NCBI GenBank assembly: GCA_019914945.1
Contig: CM034108.1
Coordinates: 568,001-632,000, forward strand
Length of the DNA stretch: 64,000 nt
Origin: Typha latifolia
Taxonomy: Eukaryota > Streptophyta > Magnoliopsida > Poales > Typhaceae
Reading direction: 5' to 3'
Position numbers and translations under genes: made by a program. Below, one piece after another: positions 53,993 to 64,000 of this stretch. Each line of letters begins with the position of its first letter. The stretch's first letter is position 1. The notes beneath the pieces are model-generated. The model was not told where the DNA came from, did not search any database, and saw nothing but the letters and a program-made list of their open reading frames with translations.

Positions 53993-56103
53993 ATCAATCT
54001 GAATCGAATACGCGCAATGATGTTGCATGAAGAGAGCACGTAGGCGTAGCTGTGCTGTTTATAAATCTTCTCAAAATTTACCTTAAGGATCCATTTTAAT
54101 CCCGCGATTTTATCTATATCATAAATAAAGCAATTGCGGGTTATAATACTTAAGTTGCTCAGGATCTCATGTTCTTCAGAACTCTTCAATTTTAGCATTT
54201 CTGAAAGAAGTTGCTGAAAGAAGTGAATTGTACTGGGACCCCAAGACTCTATACTTTTTGTATAAAAGAGATTACAACTTGTAATGATGAGGCTCTTCAA
54301 ACTTCCAATTATTTTCTTCTCTCTATATAATAAAATATTTTGCACAACAATTCCTTAGTAAATGAAGACATGACGAGTTTAAGTAAGTAGAAGATCATAC
54401 AATTCCTTATTCTTTTTTCCTTCCTCATTCTTTTGGTCTGTGATATCGAATACAAATTGTTGGAATAACCATCAATCTAGTTCAAGACTTCAACTGCTAT
54501 GCACGTCTCCAAGAATGGAAACACATCAAACTTACAAAATGTTATAATTTAGAACTTGAACTCCCTAAACATTTAGAACTATGCATATAGGAGTTGACTA
54601 GTCAATCATCGTGCGAGTGCATTTTTCATCTCGCCATTGAATATAATTTTGTGTATCATATGTCAAATGCCTTTTTTTTTTTTTTTAAATTAAATTCTTT
54701 TTCTAATGACTTTTTTGCCTCCAATTTTCTTTTCAACTGACTTCTATTTTTGTATTAAAATTAGAAGTCAAATTCGTCACTCATGACGATGTTCATTGCA
54801 CCTAGTTCAGAATTTGGAATCCGTGGTGTACGATTTATTTCTAATTAATTGCTATTAATGGAAACACATCCTGACCATCACTCTGTTCTCATCCATACCT
54901 TTTGGGCATGCATTTTTTTTTCTATTAAATCCTAACCAAAAAAAATTACTCCACTTGGGATTTTTTTTTTCAGTAACAAAAAAAAAATAAAAATTCCAAT
55001 GATGAAATATAGGGGTTTGAATTAAAAATAGTGAAATGACAGGGAGTAAATCGCAATAAACACCTAATGTAGGGTGTGAAGTGAGAGATCCTTTGTAACC
55101 GACCGTTGGAAGTTCCTACAGCCGTGGCTGCAGATGATCTGCTGCAGCTGGGGGTTTAAGGTATTTATCTCTTCTAATTTATATTCTTAATTACTAGGAA
55201 GATTTGATCTTATTAAACCTGTTTATTTGTCGAATAAAGTCCATTCTAGAAGAAGTATTCTAATTTTTAACACTTAAAAAAAGTTAATACTAATATAAAC
55301 TATTTTATTAATTAGTTGAATTTAGTATAAGAAGTAATAATTATATTTAATGCGATATAAAATAATAACGAATAGTAAATTTATATTGAGAGTTTATTAT
55401 ATTTTAAATTAAATGATAAAAATACTAATGATTGAATGTAAAGTAATAGTAAAAGCAAAATAATAATTTTATGTTATTATTAAATTAATTTTTTAAAACT
55501 GTACAAAATAAGAAGCTAGAAAAGGATTGAATTAGTATACCAAAAAATAAAACGTCAAGTTATTATTTAATTAATAAACCAGAATAAAATAACTTGTTTA
55601 AGACTAAGAGTATTCCTATTCTTAGGATAAGATCATAAGATATATTCCTTTGCACTTCCTTTCATTCCTGATCTACAATTACTATTTCTAAGGTTGCTTT
55701 TTATTTAGAGATGTTTTATGATTGCCTGCATTCGATGGGGTTCAGAGAAATAACTAGAAGTTTAAGTTCATGAAAGGAGTTACTTTAATTATTTCTCATA
55801 GGATTGATTAACTTTTAATGTTCTTAAACCCATGGCTACGCAAGGCAATGTTCTTTTCTTTCAGAGAATTCACTGATCTCAAGAAAAGAGCAAATGGATA
55901 TTTCAGAACTAAGATACCCACTTTGGATTACATAGATTGCTCAGAAAGCAACTCTTACAAGAGATAAAAGGGGAGTAGATGATGAACTAAGATAGAACAA
56001 AAGAAGGGATGCCATTGCACAAAGCTTAAAGAGGAACACTGGTGAAAATTTGCAGACAAGAAGACAGCAGCATCTCAAAAGGATCCAAACTCGTAGCACC
56101 TGA
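53993..56103. other. Convergent intergenic region, no gene seen
   Basis: 3' UTRs of the bHLH gene (left) and of the X8 protein gene (right) must lie here. Very AT-rich from 54650 to 55650. A short GC-richer patch at about 55085-55150 contains an imperfect CTGCAG palindrome pair. No exon was seen. Confidence 0.5.
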
Positions 56104-58936
56104 TCAATTCAGCACAAATTGGCAGTGTCTAAAGCCTGCAAGAGCGCAATGAATTAATCAAAGAGGAGGCAAACAGAACTATGCCATTAACATCAACAAT
56201 ATTCAGATAATTTGTCTTTCCTCTGCTTTGATGAGTTTTTAATTCGAAATTTTGAACAAACTTTGAAATGTTTGTAAAGCCACTACTCATGAATATACGG
56301 AAGATCAAGTTTTCTGATAGCAAATTTATGAGTAAGAGAAAAAAGGGGTCTGATCCACTTATCATCTACATTATGAGATGCACTTTAAGATGTGCAATCA
56401 TCAAAGAGAATGTATCTTAGTACGAAAAAAAAGCTGAAAATAGGTTACTTTACTACAGATGGGGATCTCTGCAGCATAAATCAGACTTGTATCACATTAC
56501 CTCACTGTAGAAAAAGCTGCTAAGATCAATTCATGGAAGACTAATAGTGAACAAAGCAAATGAGGATCAGGATAGCCTCTAAAAAAAGAAAAGAAATGAG
56601 ATTATAAAGGATTGTTATTTTAATTAAGTCCTACCGACAGAAGATAGATCATATCTTTATCATTTAAAATGCTACGAAGGACCGACTCCATCTACTTATT
56701 AGAGGCATAGTGGTAAGGAATATTTGAGATTTCACTTGATTATTGCACTTGAGTATAACAACTGGGAAGATCCATGGAAGTAAAGGTATACATGGTACGT
56801 GGATCAAAGCATATTTTCAGTGGGCCTTTGTAAAGAGATACGAAATAGAGGGAACAAGCAATCATGTGATCTTTAGACATGTCACAAGATAACCTCATTC
56901 CAGTAATGTCCTAGGAGAATTTAAAGTTGCTTTGATAAAGAAAGTGTAGGAAAAGAAATACAATAGACCCACATTGGTTGATCTGGTCTCATATTTACTT
57001 TTTCCCGTTACACATGACAATGCAAAAGTAGAACTAGGGATTGCTAAATTCTATTGTTAACAAATATTTATTTTCAAGTTTCGGTCACATACATGCAGAT
57101 GCTGACCACAAATCTCAAAATAAAACAAGAAAGGGATATAGCTTAGCGTGGTTATAGCACTTCCTCAGTAGTGAGGATTACCATAAGATCAAGGATAATG
57201 CCCTTCTCCATGTAATCTCAACGAAGAAGCCATGCATTTTTTTGTTGTTGTTGTTTCATTGGCACTATTGCTGATACTAACCCATCAAAAAGTAGTAATT
57301 TTAACTATCACTTGATGAAGATACTTGGTTAATTACAATGGTTGATGGTCTTAGTGAGGTGAATTGCTATTTTCAAAAAGAAGAAAAGAAATTATAGGCA
57401 AAAGACAGAAGATGAGATGAATGGAGAACAACTGCAGGGAAGAAGACAGTACATGGAGTACATGTTGTATATAAGATGATAAGGGTGCATAGAGATTAAA
57501 GGAAGAGATCTCTGATAGCATTAACACCAAGACACCAAAGACATATAATCAAAGTAGAACCACACAATCACCATTCTAGCAAAGCTTGCAGAGTACTTAC
57601 TTGGATCGGATGTAACAAGCATGGCTGTTCCATCAAAGCTGCAGGTCCCTCCTCTATGTTTCGCCATTTGCCAGTAACTGTTGAAGGCATATGAAGCATG
57701 GACAAGCACAGTATCAGGATAAAAACAACTACCATTAGGCCCAATCTCCTCACAGTCAGCGCCACCTTCCCCACAAGCGTAGTCCATTGCCTCTTGCAAT
57801 TTATCAGCTGGAACTGTTGGCTTTGCGACGCACCACAGATGCCTTTTTGGCCCTACCTCTATCCCTGTCCCTGGGACTGGTGCTGGTGCAGGGCATGGGG
57901 ATCGATGTGGGGTGGCAAAGGCAATAGGTGGATTAGCAGGGCCTTCTAAAGGAGGCATCTTTGGTGATGGAGGTGGCGAAAGGAACACAATGGGAGAGAT
58001 GGCAGGGGGCATAGATGGTGAGAATTTTGACAATGGTGATGGCGACGGATACACCGACAATTCAGGTGGGTTGGTCGGGATTTCAGACGGCGAGGCATTG
58101 GGCACAAAAGAGAATGAGGCATCAGGAACTGGTGCAAATTGGATGGGAGTGGGTCTTTGTATCTTAGCAGTGAATGGTTCCAGGAATGAGGGGAAGCGCA
58201 AAGAAGACAACCTTCTGCTCTTGGGTCTTGCTACTCTCACAAGCCTGATGTCTTTGATCTTGGAATAACCCAATTTATCCAGAGCAGCTCGGTGAGAATG
58301 CAGAGTTTGCTCAATAGCATCATATGAATGCAAGAAACTTGGAAGTGGGTCTACAGAGTAAGCCAAGCTGTTCTCTTGGAGAAACCTCAGCAAAGGTTCC
58401 ATTATATCTTGAATCAGATCACTTCTATACCTAAAATAGGGGTAATGCAAGCAATGAGCAGAGAATGAAGGAGAGACTTTGATGTCTTCCACTAAGCCCC
58501 ATCTCACAAGGGAGTAGTACAAATTTCTCACAGAGGGCAAAACCAATCTCCACTGATGTGCATTGTCTCTATTGCACAATACCCCTTTACCTACTAAGAT
58601 GGTAGTGATTCTAATGGCAGGATGGTAAGCAAGGACATGGGTTTTTAGCCAGCTTTCAGCTCCTAACACACTGTAAGAGACTAAGGGAAGGTCTGATTCA
58701 GTGACAGAGACTGCAATGGGAAGTGAGTTCCTGGCATCCTGGGGAGAGTGGAAACTAAATCCTTGGCCTGCATCTTTATACCACAAATGGAGGAGATATA
58801 GTGAAAAATTAAACAAAATAGAGAAGGGTAAGCTGTGAGAAGAAGAGGTTGCTTGCTACTTACTAGTAAGACCCAAGAGAGGGACAAGGGAGCTGATGAG
58901 AAGGTAAAGAAGGTAGAAGAACTTCATCGCCCACAT
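56104..58936 (-). CDS. Degenerate GH17 domain plus X8/CBM43 wall protein
   Basis: Three minus-strand exons, 58864-58936, 57601-58767 and 56104-56135, join in frame to 423 residues. Residues 1 to about 24 are a hydrophobic signal peptide, so the product is secreted to the cell wall. Residues 40-200 align with the N-terminal half of glycoside hydrolase 17 (beta-1,3-glucanase): AESWLKTHVLAYHPAIRITT, then VGKGVL where active enzymes have GNE. The proton-donor Glu is thus Gly86, and the half carrying the nucleophile is missing. A Pro/Ser-rich linker (about 225-330) leads to an intact X8/CBM43 domain (335-423) with six cysteines; this fold binds callose. The last exon is only 32 bases (SFRHCQFVLN in effect), 1.5 kb away, and supplies the sixth cysteine. 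No GPI-anchor tail is seen. Probably a non-catalytic callose binder. Confidence 0.82.
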
Positions 58937-59571
58937 TGTCGTCTTCTTGTTCTCCTTCTCCTTCAGGTAGAAGAGAGTTAAAAAGGAAAAGTAAAACACT
59001 GACTTAGAACCCCTAGATAGATAGATAGGTTGGTAGTTTTCTTGAGTTTATAATGGGTTAGAGGGAAAAAGGTGACTTGCGAAGCGGGAATTTTTTTTAT
59101 TTTCTTTTTTGTCCGAGTATGGATACAAGAACAGTAACGTACGGTGGCATTAGATATCTCCAGTAAATATTACTTTTTCCCAGGCCAATTTATAGAGTGA
59201 GATTGTGAGAGGGGAGAGAAAAAAATAACAAAAAAAAACTTTTATTTTTATTTTTTCTTAATTATATTTGTACTCCTAAAATGATTTGTATTTATACTTT
59301 ACTGATTTAATAGTAATATTTTGGTACTCTTTTTTTCAAAAATATTTATTATTATTATTTTTGATGTCACATCAGATAATAATGAGTAATGATACCTTAA
59401 TTTTAAATCTTCTATCATATATCATAAATTTTTCTTTAAAATAAACAGATTAATATTTTAAAATTTATTAAATTCACAATAGTTCATAATGTGATTGCCA
59501 ATTTATGAGCCTACAATAACTTATTTTAGTTTTTTCTTAAATAAAGTTTACGATATTAATAACTTTTAAAA

Positions 59572-59605
<34 letters not shown>

Positions 59606-59960
59606 CTTAATATGCGATCTTATAACCCCGCAAGAGAAAAAGATAAAAGAAAATTCATAAACTAAGTTGATTGCAGGCTTATAAGCCTTAAGCCCACAAG
59701 CATGCCAACTTAAAGGCTTATAAGCTCTCAATAAATTTGATTTCTTTTAAAGAAAAAGAAAAAAAAAATCATCATTCAAAAATAAAATTTTAGTACTAAT
59801 GTACTTAATATTTTAGTTCATCTATTAAACTCAAATCAATTGGAGTCAATGAGAAGTTAACGAGCCAGATCGTTCAAAAAGTTCAAATGCAAAATAATTG
59901 GAACGGGCCAAAATTTATCGGGCTGCAGATTTAAACTGACAAAATTCTTGACCCAATTGT
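58937..59960. other. Intergenic region upstream of the X8 protein gene
   Basis: It holds the promoter of the minus-strand X8 protein gene at the left, then AT-rich sequence with a TA microsatellite (59574-59604) and a perfect palindrome GGCTTATAAGCC near 59677. No exon was seen. Confidence 0.5.
59574..59604. repeat. (TA)15 microsatellite
   Basis: About 15 uninterrupted TA units. Confidence 0.9.
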
Positions 59961-59964
59961 GTTC

Positions 59965-60551
59965 ATATTCATATCCAATTACAGACAGAACGTTGCCTTT
60001 CATTAATTCAAACTTTATATTACAAGGAGGATATAAAATCTCTTACATTCAGCAAAGCGAAATAAATAGAAACGAACGACTTCATAACATTGTAAATAGT
60101 TGAGAGTTACTAAACTCCTTCTTTACTCTCCGAGCTCGAAAGCAGAGACATTGAAGCTATCGGATAAGCCGGTGCCGGTTTTGAAGGTGATCTTACCTTT
60201 AGAAGCTTCTTCTACGTACACCTCCACCACAGTGAGCCACATGAACATCTCCCTAGTCTTCACGCCGGTGATCTTCTTCAGCTTGCCCTTCTCCACGAAC
60301 GCCGTCACCTCGGTGGCGTACGACACCACCTGCTTGATCTTTTTGAACGTGTGATCCTTCTTCTTCTTCTGAACAAACCATATAAATCCAGCCGTGCGAT
60401 TGTAGCCGAACTCCTCGATGTCCTCCAAAGGTAGCAAGCCTTTCGGGAGGTCGAGCTCTTCCAGCAGTTGGATGGAGTTCTTCTTGCAGAGGTCGTCTCC
60501 ACGGACTACCTCGGCACCTTCGCGATAGCTCTCAATGGTTTGGGATGCCAT
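59965..60551 (-). repeat. Left arm of a long inverted repeat (DUF538 copy A)
   Basis: This arm covers the coding sequence and 3' UTR of the minus-strand DUF538 gene. It matches 61185 to about 61770 in reverse orientation. Similarity starts exactly at the start codon and fades around 59965. Coding identity is 428 of 429 bases, whereas about 125 bases of 3' UTR carry four substitutions and one indel. Confidence 0.9.
60123..60551 (-). CDS. DUF538 protein, copy A
   Basis: A single-exon gene of 142 residues belonging to the plant DUF538 (PF04398) family, small proteins of uncertain biochemical role, often stress- or development-responsive. Family marks: ESYREGAEVVRGDDLC near the start, LLEELDLPKGLLPLEDIEEF, GFIWFVQKKKKDHTFKKI, and the C-terminal TFKTGTGLSDSFNVSAFE. 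There is no signal peptide, so this is the soluble DUF538 type. Its protein is identical to that of the gene at 61185-61613; the two starts face away from each other across a 633-base spacer. Its own TATA box is at 60637-60644. Confidence 0.93.
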   Translation of the reverse strand: MASQTIESYREGAEVVRGDDLCKKNSIQLLEELDLPKGLLPLEDIEEFGYNRTAGFIWFVQKKKKDHTFKKIKQVVSYATEVTAFVEKGKLKKITGVKTREMFMWLTVVEVYVEEASKGKITFKTGTGLSDSFNVSAFELGE

Positions 60552-60636
60552 TTTATCTAAGCTTTCTAATCAATTGTGTAAGAGAGTTTGGAGTGAAGTA
60601 AAGTTTGTGATGGAGGGATTGGGAAGAGGAGACGAG

Positions 60637-60644
60637 TATATATA
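60637..60644 (-). promoter_or_regulatory. TATA box of DUF538 copy A
   Basis: TATATATA on the minus strand, about 86 bases upstream of the start codon; the leader is CT-rich. Confidence 0.6.
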
Positions 60645-61050
60645 GAGAGGTGCGACGTAGGAAGCAAGGTGGGAGGCCAACAAATTTGACCCGGTGCCAA
60701 TGGGCCCCGCATTACTTATATGACCAAGCCCATGAGTTGACCAAGTCAATGCTCCGGTTTCAATATTAAACGACTTCTGTAACTTTTTTTACACGTCAAT
60801 ATTAATGTCTTCGTCCAACTCGTCGGAGCTATATAGTTGTGGCCAAGACGCGTTCAATTCAGTTGCTCCACTGCTCCTACATCTTGAAAGCTTCTTAGTG
60901 AGATCCAAATGATGGGGTCAAAAATGAACGTCTGGATCTTATGACATTTTGTCAAGTTTTTCGTCTTCTGTCTCATTAAGAATTCCAACAAGAATCTTGA
61001 CTAGAAGATGAACAGCATAGTTTAATTGACCAAGAGTCCCCACCACTATC

Positions 61051-61058
61051 TATATATA
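61051..61058 (+). promoter_or_regulatory. TATA box of DUF538 copy B
   Basis: TATATATA about 127 bases upstream of the start codon, followed by a CT-rich leader with CTCTCTCC and CATCACAACC. Confidence 0.6.
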
Positions 61059-61184
61059 TGCATCACCTCTCTCCTAAACCTTTCATCACAACCTCTATCT
61101 TTGCACTATACCTCTTGAGTCTCCTCACTCTCTAATACCTTCCAGTCTTTTATATTTGGCAAGGTAGGTAGTAGTAGATATATA

Positions 61185-61613
61185 ATGGCATCCCAAACCA
61201 TTGAGAGCTATCGCGAAGGTGCCGAGGTAGTCCGTGGAGACGACCTCTGCAAGAAGAACTCCATCCAACTGCTGGAAGAGCTCGACCTCCCGAAAGGCTT
61301 GCTACCTTTGGAGGACATCGAGGAGTTCGGCTACAATCGCACGGCTGGATTTATATGGTTTGTTCAGAAGAAGAAGAAGGATCACACGTTCAAAAAGATC
61401 AAGCAGGTGGTGTCGTACGCCACCGAGGTGACGGCGTTCGTGGAGAAGGGCAAGCTGAAGAAGATCACCGGCGTGAAGACTAGGGAGATGTTCATGTGGC
61501 TCACTGTGGTGGAGGTGTACGTAGAAGAAGCTTCTAAAGGTAAGATCACCTTCAAAACCGGCACCGGCTTATCCGATAGCTTCAATGTCTCTGCTTTCGA
61601 GCTCGGGGAGTAA
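61185..61613 (+). CDS. DUF538 protein, copy B
   Basis: A single-exon gene of 142 residues, the same protein as copy A. The only base change in the coding region is a silent third-position difference in the Gly codon before the final Glu (GGG here, GGA in copy A). Start, length and stop are the same. The 3' UTR is alike but clearly more diverged, with an AATAAA signal present here (about 61715) where copy A has AATATA. Function of the family is unknown. Confidence 0.93.
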   Translation: MASQTIESYREGAEVVRGDDLCKKNSIQLLEELDLPKGLLPLEDIEEFGYNRTAGFIWFVQKKKKDHTFKKIKQVVSYATEVTAFVEKGKLKKITGVKTREMFMWLTVVEVYVEEASKGKITFKTGTGLSDSFNVSAFELGE

Positions 61614-61770
61614 AGAAGAAGTTTAGTAACTCTCAACTATTTACAATGTTATGAAGTTGTTCGTTTCTATTTATTTCGCTTTGCTGAATGTAAGAGATTC
61701 TATATCCTCCTTTGTAATAAAAAGTTTGAATTAATGAAAGACATCGTTCTTCTTTATTATAATTGGGCCA
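61185..61770 (+). repeat. Right arm of the long inverted repeat (DUF538 copy B)
   Basis: Reverse-orientation partner of the arm at 59965-60551. Together the arms could form a stem of about 580 bases with a 633-base loop. Confidence 0.9.
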
Positions 61771-62297
61771 AACAATCCGGGTCAGGCCCATCAAGTAACA
61801 TGGCCCACTGTCCCATTAAATTCGCAGACCCGAACCTGTTAACTACATAAAAAAATAAACCACATCGCGTTACAATTGTATCCAGCCGCACCTCAAAATA
61901 AACCAAATCACATCGGAACTAATTGGATTGTACTTGAAATCAACCGGACCCAACTGCAATTACCGGACTCACTGAAATAAAAAATTCATAAAAAAGACAT
62001 CAAAATCAATTAAATTTCTTCGAAAAATCCCTTGGGGGAGAGAGAGAGAGAGAGTATACTATTTAGCGAGGAACACTGTCTCTGCCGCTGTAACTGCTGA
62101 GGCTAAACTGCGCCAAAGATCGTCTCCTCCTCCTCCTCCTCCTCCTTCTCCTCCCCGCTATATTTGGGCCCGGCAGCCAACCGTCGGCGGACAAAGATTA
62201 GATTTCTCCCCCATCCTCACCCGATTCCTAAAAAATGCAGATTAGCCCCCGCGAATAGAAGAATCCCAAAACCAACATCGAAACGAAATAAATCCCA
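61771..62297. other. Spacer and promoter of the D-type cyclin gene
   Basis: No gene is seen. It holds a GA tract (about 62039-62054), an E2F-type site (62110-62117), and a CTC tract (about 62124-62155), all within 260 bases of the cyclin start codon. Confidence 0.6.
62110..62117 (-). promoter_or_regulatory. E2F/DP consensus site upstream of the cyclin gene
   Basis: GCGCCAAA on the plus strand is TTTGGCGC on the minus strand, an exact match to the plant E2F consensus TTTSSCGC. It lies about 180 bases upstream of the start codon, so S-phase control by E2F is plausible but unproven. Confidence 0.5.
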
Positions 62298-63832
62298 ATG
62301 GAAGACGACTCCTCCGATTGCTCTGGCATCTCCATCTCCCACCTCATCTGCCAAGAAGACTGCACCGACTTGGACTCCAACGGCGGGAACGAGGAAGCCC
62401 GCAAGTTTATTCCCGTCGGAACCGAAGACGAATACATAGAGAAGTTGGTGTCCAAAGAGCTCGCCTTTGAGAGCCAAGGCTATCACCGTTCCTCTCCTTG
62501 CGACGAATGGTTCATCTGGGCGCGCTCCACAGCCGTCCGATGGATCTTACAAGTGAGCCCTTGGAAATTTGTTTATTGTCTTTAATCTAATCTTGGATAT
62601 CCATTGTTGTATTGAGCAAGTCTAGTCCTTCGTTGTTCATCAGATGAGGATTTGTTACAGCTTCAACCACCAAACTGCGTATGTAGCAGTCTCTTACTTC
62701 GATCGCTTCTTTGCGCGACGAGCCATTGATGTAAAGTGAAGCTATTTACTCTGTTATTGATCTTTTCTTTATTGTTTATCTTTTTCTCACATTATCTTAT
62801 TATATCAGAAGGGGAAGACGTGGGCAGTTCGATTACTATCTATAGCTTGCTTGTCTCTGGCTGCAAAGATGGAAGAGAGCAAGGTGCCATTGCTGTCGGA
62901 TTTTAGTGTAGAAGAGTATGAGTTTGATATCAAGGCAATACAAAGAATGGAACTACTAGTGTTAACTACTCTTGAATGGCGCATGAGCTCAGTGACTCCA
63001 TTTGAGTATCTAAACTACTTCCCTTCTAAGTTTGAATGTAATGAGAGATCAAAGGATTCAATGCATAGAGCTATGGAGTTTATTTTTGATACTATTGAAG
63101 GTTAGTTACAAGATAGATACACTTTTTTGTGGTTACTTTAGCAAAAGTCTTGCTATTTCTTTCTATCTCATATGCTTTTTGGTGAACGCAGTGATGAATA
63201 CTCTAAACTATAGGCCATCCACTATGGCTGCAGCTGCCATATTAGCCGCATCCAATGAGAGATTGACGAAGGAATTAGTGGAATCAAAGATGAGCACACT
63301 TACCCTTTGTGGGTCCTTAGATAAGGTGCCCTCTCTTAAGCTAAGAGAATTCTCCTTTTGATTTGCTGCACTATTGCATACCGACAATTACATTGTAGTC
63401 TTATTGAGAAAAGAACAAAAAGGCTCCTTTTTCGTTTGCAAATGGGCTTCTTATACTTCTCCCCTCTTGCTCCTTGAGAAAGAGACAGTGAGGTGATTTT
63501 TGCAAATATACATGAAAAAGGAGTCAACTTTGCAAATATGTCAAATGATAAAAGTTTTCGCAGTAAGACAAATGTTGGTGGATCTAGTGTTTATGGAAAA
63601 AATAGTCAGTTGATATTAAGTGATTTGACTCCAATATTATCCTTCATTTCAGGAGAATGTATATGCATGCTATTATGCAATGTATCAAGAGTCATACAAG
63701 AAGCTGAAGATATTAAGGAGGTTAGCTTCTTCAGAATTGTCAGCAAACTGTTCCAGTGTTACTGATGCAGTTGATGTCACAGATACTGCCTCTTTCACCA
63801 CTACAGGCAATAAGAGGAGAAAGTTACAATAG
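62298..63832 (+). CDS. D-type cyclin (CYCD, perhaps CYCD5-like)
   Basis: Five exons in frame, 62298-62552, 62644-62730, 62809-63100, 63192-63325 and 63653-63832, give 315 residues. D-type cyclins activate CDKA at the G1/S transition and bind the retinoblastoma-related protein. The LxCxE binding motif is present as LICQE (16-20). The cyclin box runs from the first exon (EWFIWARSTAVRWILQ) through AYVAVSYFDRFFA, WAVRLLSIACLSLAAKMEES and LLVLTTLEWRMSSVTPFEYL. The second cyclin fold has NYRPSTMAAAAILAA. The C-terminal tail is short, with NKRRKLQ at the end as a possible nuclear signal. The short length and short tail suit CYCD5 or CYCD1 better than CYCD3, but the subgroup is not settled. Confidence 0.88.
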
Positions 63833-64000
63833 CACATAGTAATTAAAAATGCCCTGGCATTTCCTTTTTTTAAGATGTCCATGGGCTTGGTTTGTTTGTT
63901 TTATGTCATTTTTTTTCACCATAATCTTTTGTTATTTTTTTTGGCAAAATTGCTCATTTGAGTGGTAAGTTTTTAGAATTTCTTGATTGGTGAGTTAGTT

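Larger units (their letters stand above)
60552..61184. other. Bidirectional promoter spacer of the DUF538 pair
   Basis: A 633-base spacer between the two divergent start codons. It holds a separate TATA box for each gene and no open frame of note. The two promoter halves are only weakly similar, around the CT-rich leaders, in contrast to the near-identical coding regions. Confidence 0.7.

Noticed and set aside
49021..55150. Possible transposon relics (for example near 49280, 51940 and 55085)
   Set aside because: Short similar-sounding phrases such as GGTTGG and GGAAGC recur, but I could not define ends, target duplications or coding remnants.
57521..57600. Extension of the X8 protein into the intron (hydrophobic tail)
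   Set aside because: It follows a perfect gtaagt donor and lacks the sixth cysteine; the small exon at 56104-56135 completes the domain in frame.

Overview
The window is plant nuclear DNA. It has AT-rich intergenic sequence, GT-AG (and two GC-AG) introns, many GA/CT, AT and TTA microsatellites, and only plant-type gene families: LOB-domain, ZAT zinc finger, HOOKLESS1, QWRF, DUF538, D-type cyclin and plant mobile domain. Some genes are GC-rich and arginine/alanine-rich (HOOKLESS1-like exon 3, the ZAT gene, the 5' part of the CK2 gene), while others are AT-rich. This bimodality suggests a monocot, probably not a grass (palm- or pineapple-like); the species is my inference and was not tested. 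I see no organelle, bacterial or viral gene content, no tRNA or rRNA gene, and no intact transposon.

Layout from left to right. On the minus strand, a SAGA subunit ADA1/TADA1 homologue (736-1812). On the plus strand, a QWRF/augmin-8-like microtubule protein (6363-10575, 6 exons). On the minus strand, a class II LOB-domain regulator (13005-13758). On the plus strand, a formamidase (16455-19774, 7 exons). On the minus strand, a large plant-mobile-domain (MAIN-like) protein whose last exon carries about 29 copies of a 13-residue acidic repeat (21240-25668, 7 exons). On the plus strand, a CK2 alpha kinase with a plastid-type N-terminal extension (27182-32388, 10 exons), then a HOOKLESS1-like N-acetyltransferase (37334-38752). 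On the minus strand, an intronless ZAT-type C2H2 repressor (40638-41330). On the plus strand, a tentative four-exon small gene (44857-48035) and an RSL/RHD6-like bHLH factor (52512-53992). On the minus strand, a degenerate GH17 plus X8/CBM43 wall protein (56104-58936). Then a head-to-head pair of DUF538 genes with identical proteins (60123-60551 minus, 61185-61613 plus). Last, on the plus strand, a D-type cyclin (62298-63832).

This is ordinary eukaryotic gene order: the genes are independent transcription units, not an operon, and no shared pathway links them. Exon joins below were made by eye from splice consensus, reading-frame phase and recognisable protein families. In the recognised genes every junction keeps frame. 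The observations most worth a second look are the near-perfect inverted DUF538 pair, where the coding sequence is far more alike than the 3' UTR; the 13-residue repeat array on the mobile-domain protein; the loss of the GH17 catalytic Glu in the X8 protein; the QWRF protein whose signature reads QWCC; two GC-AG introns; and a degenerate tandem repeat within a putative intron near 47 kb. I did not find a clearly new multi-gene system.
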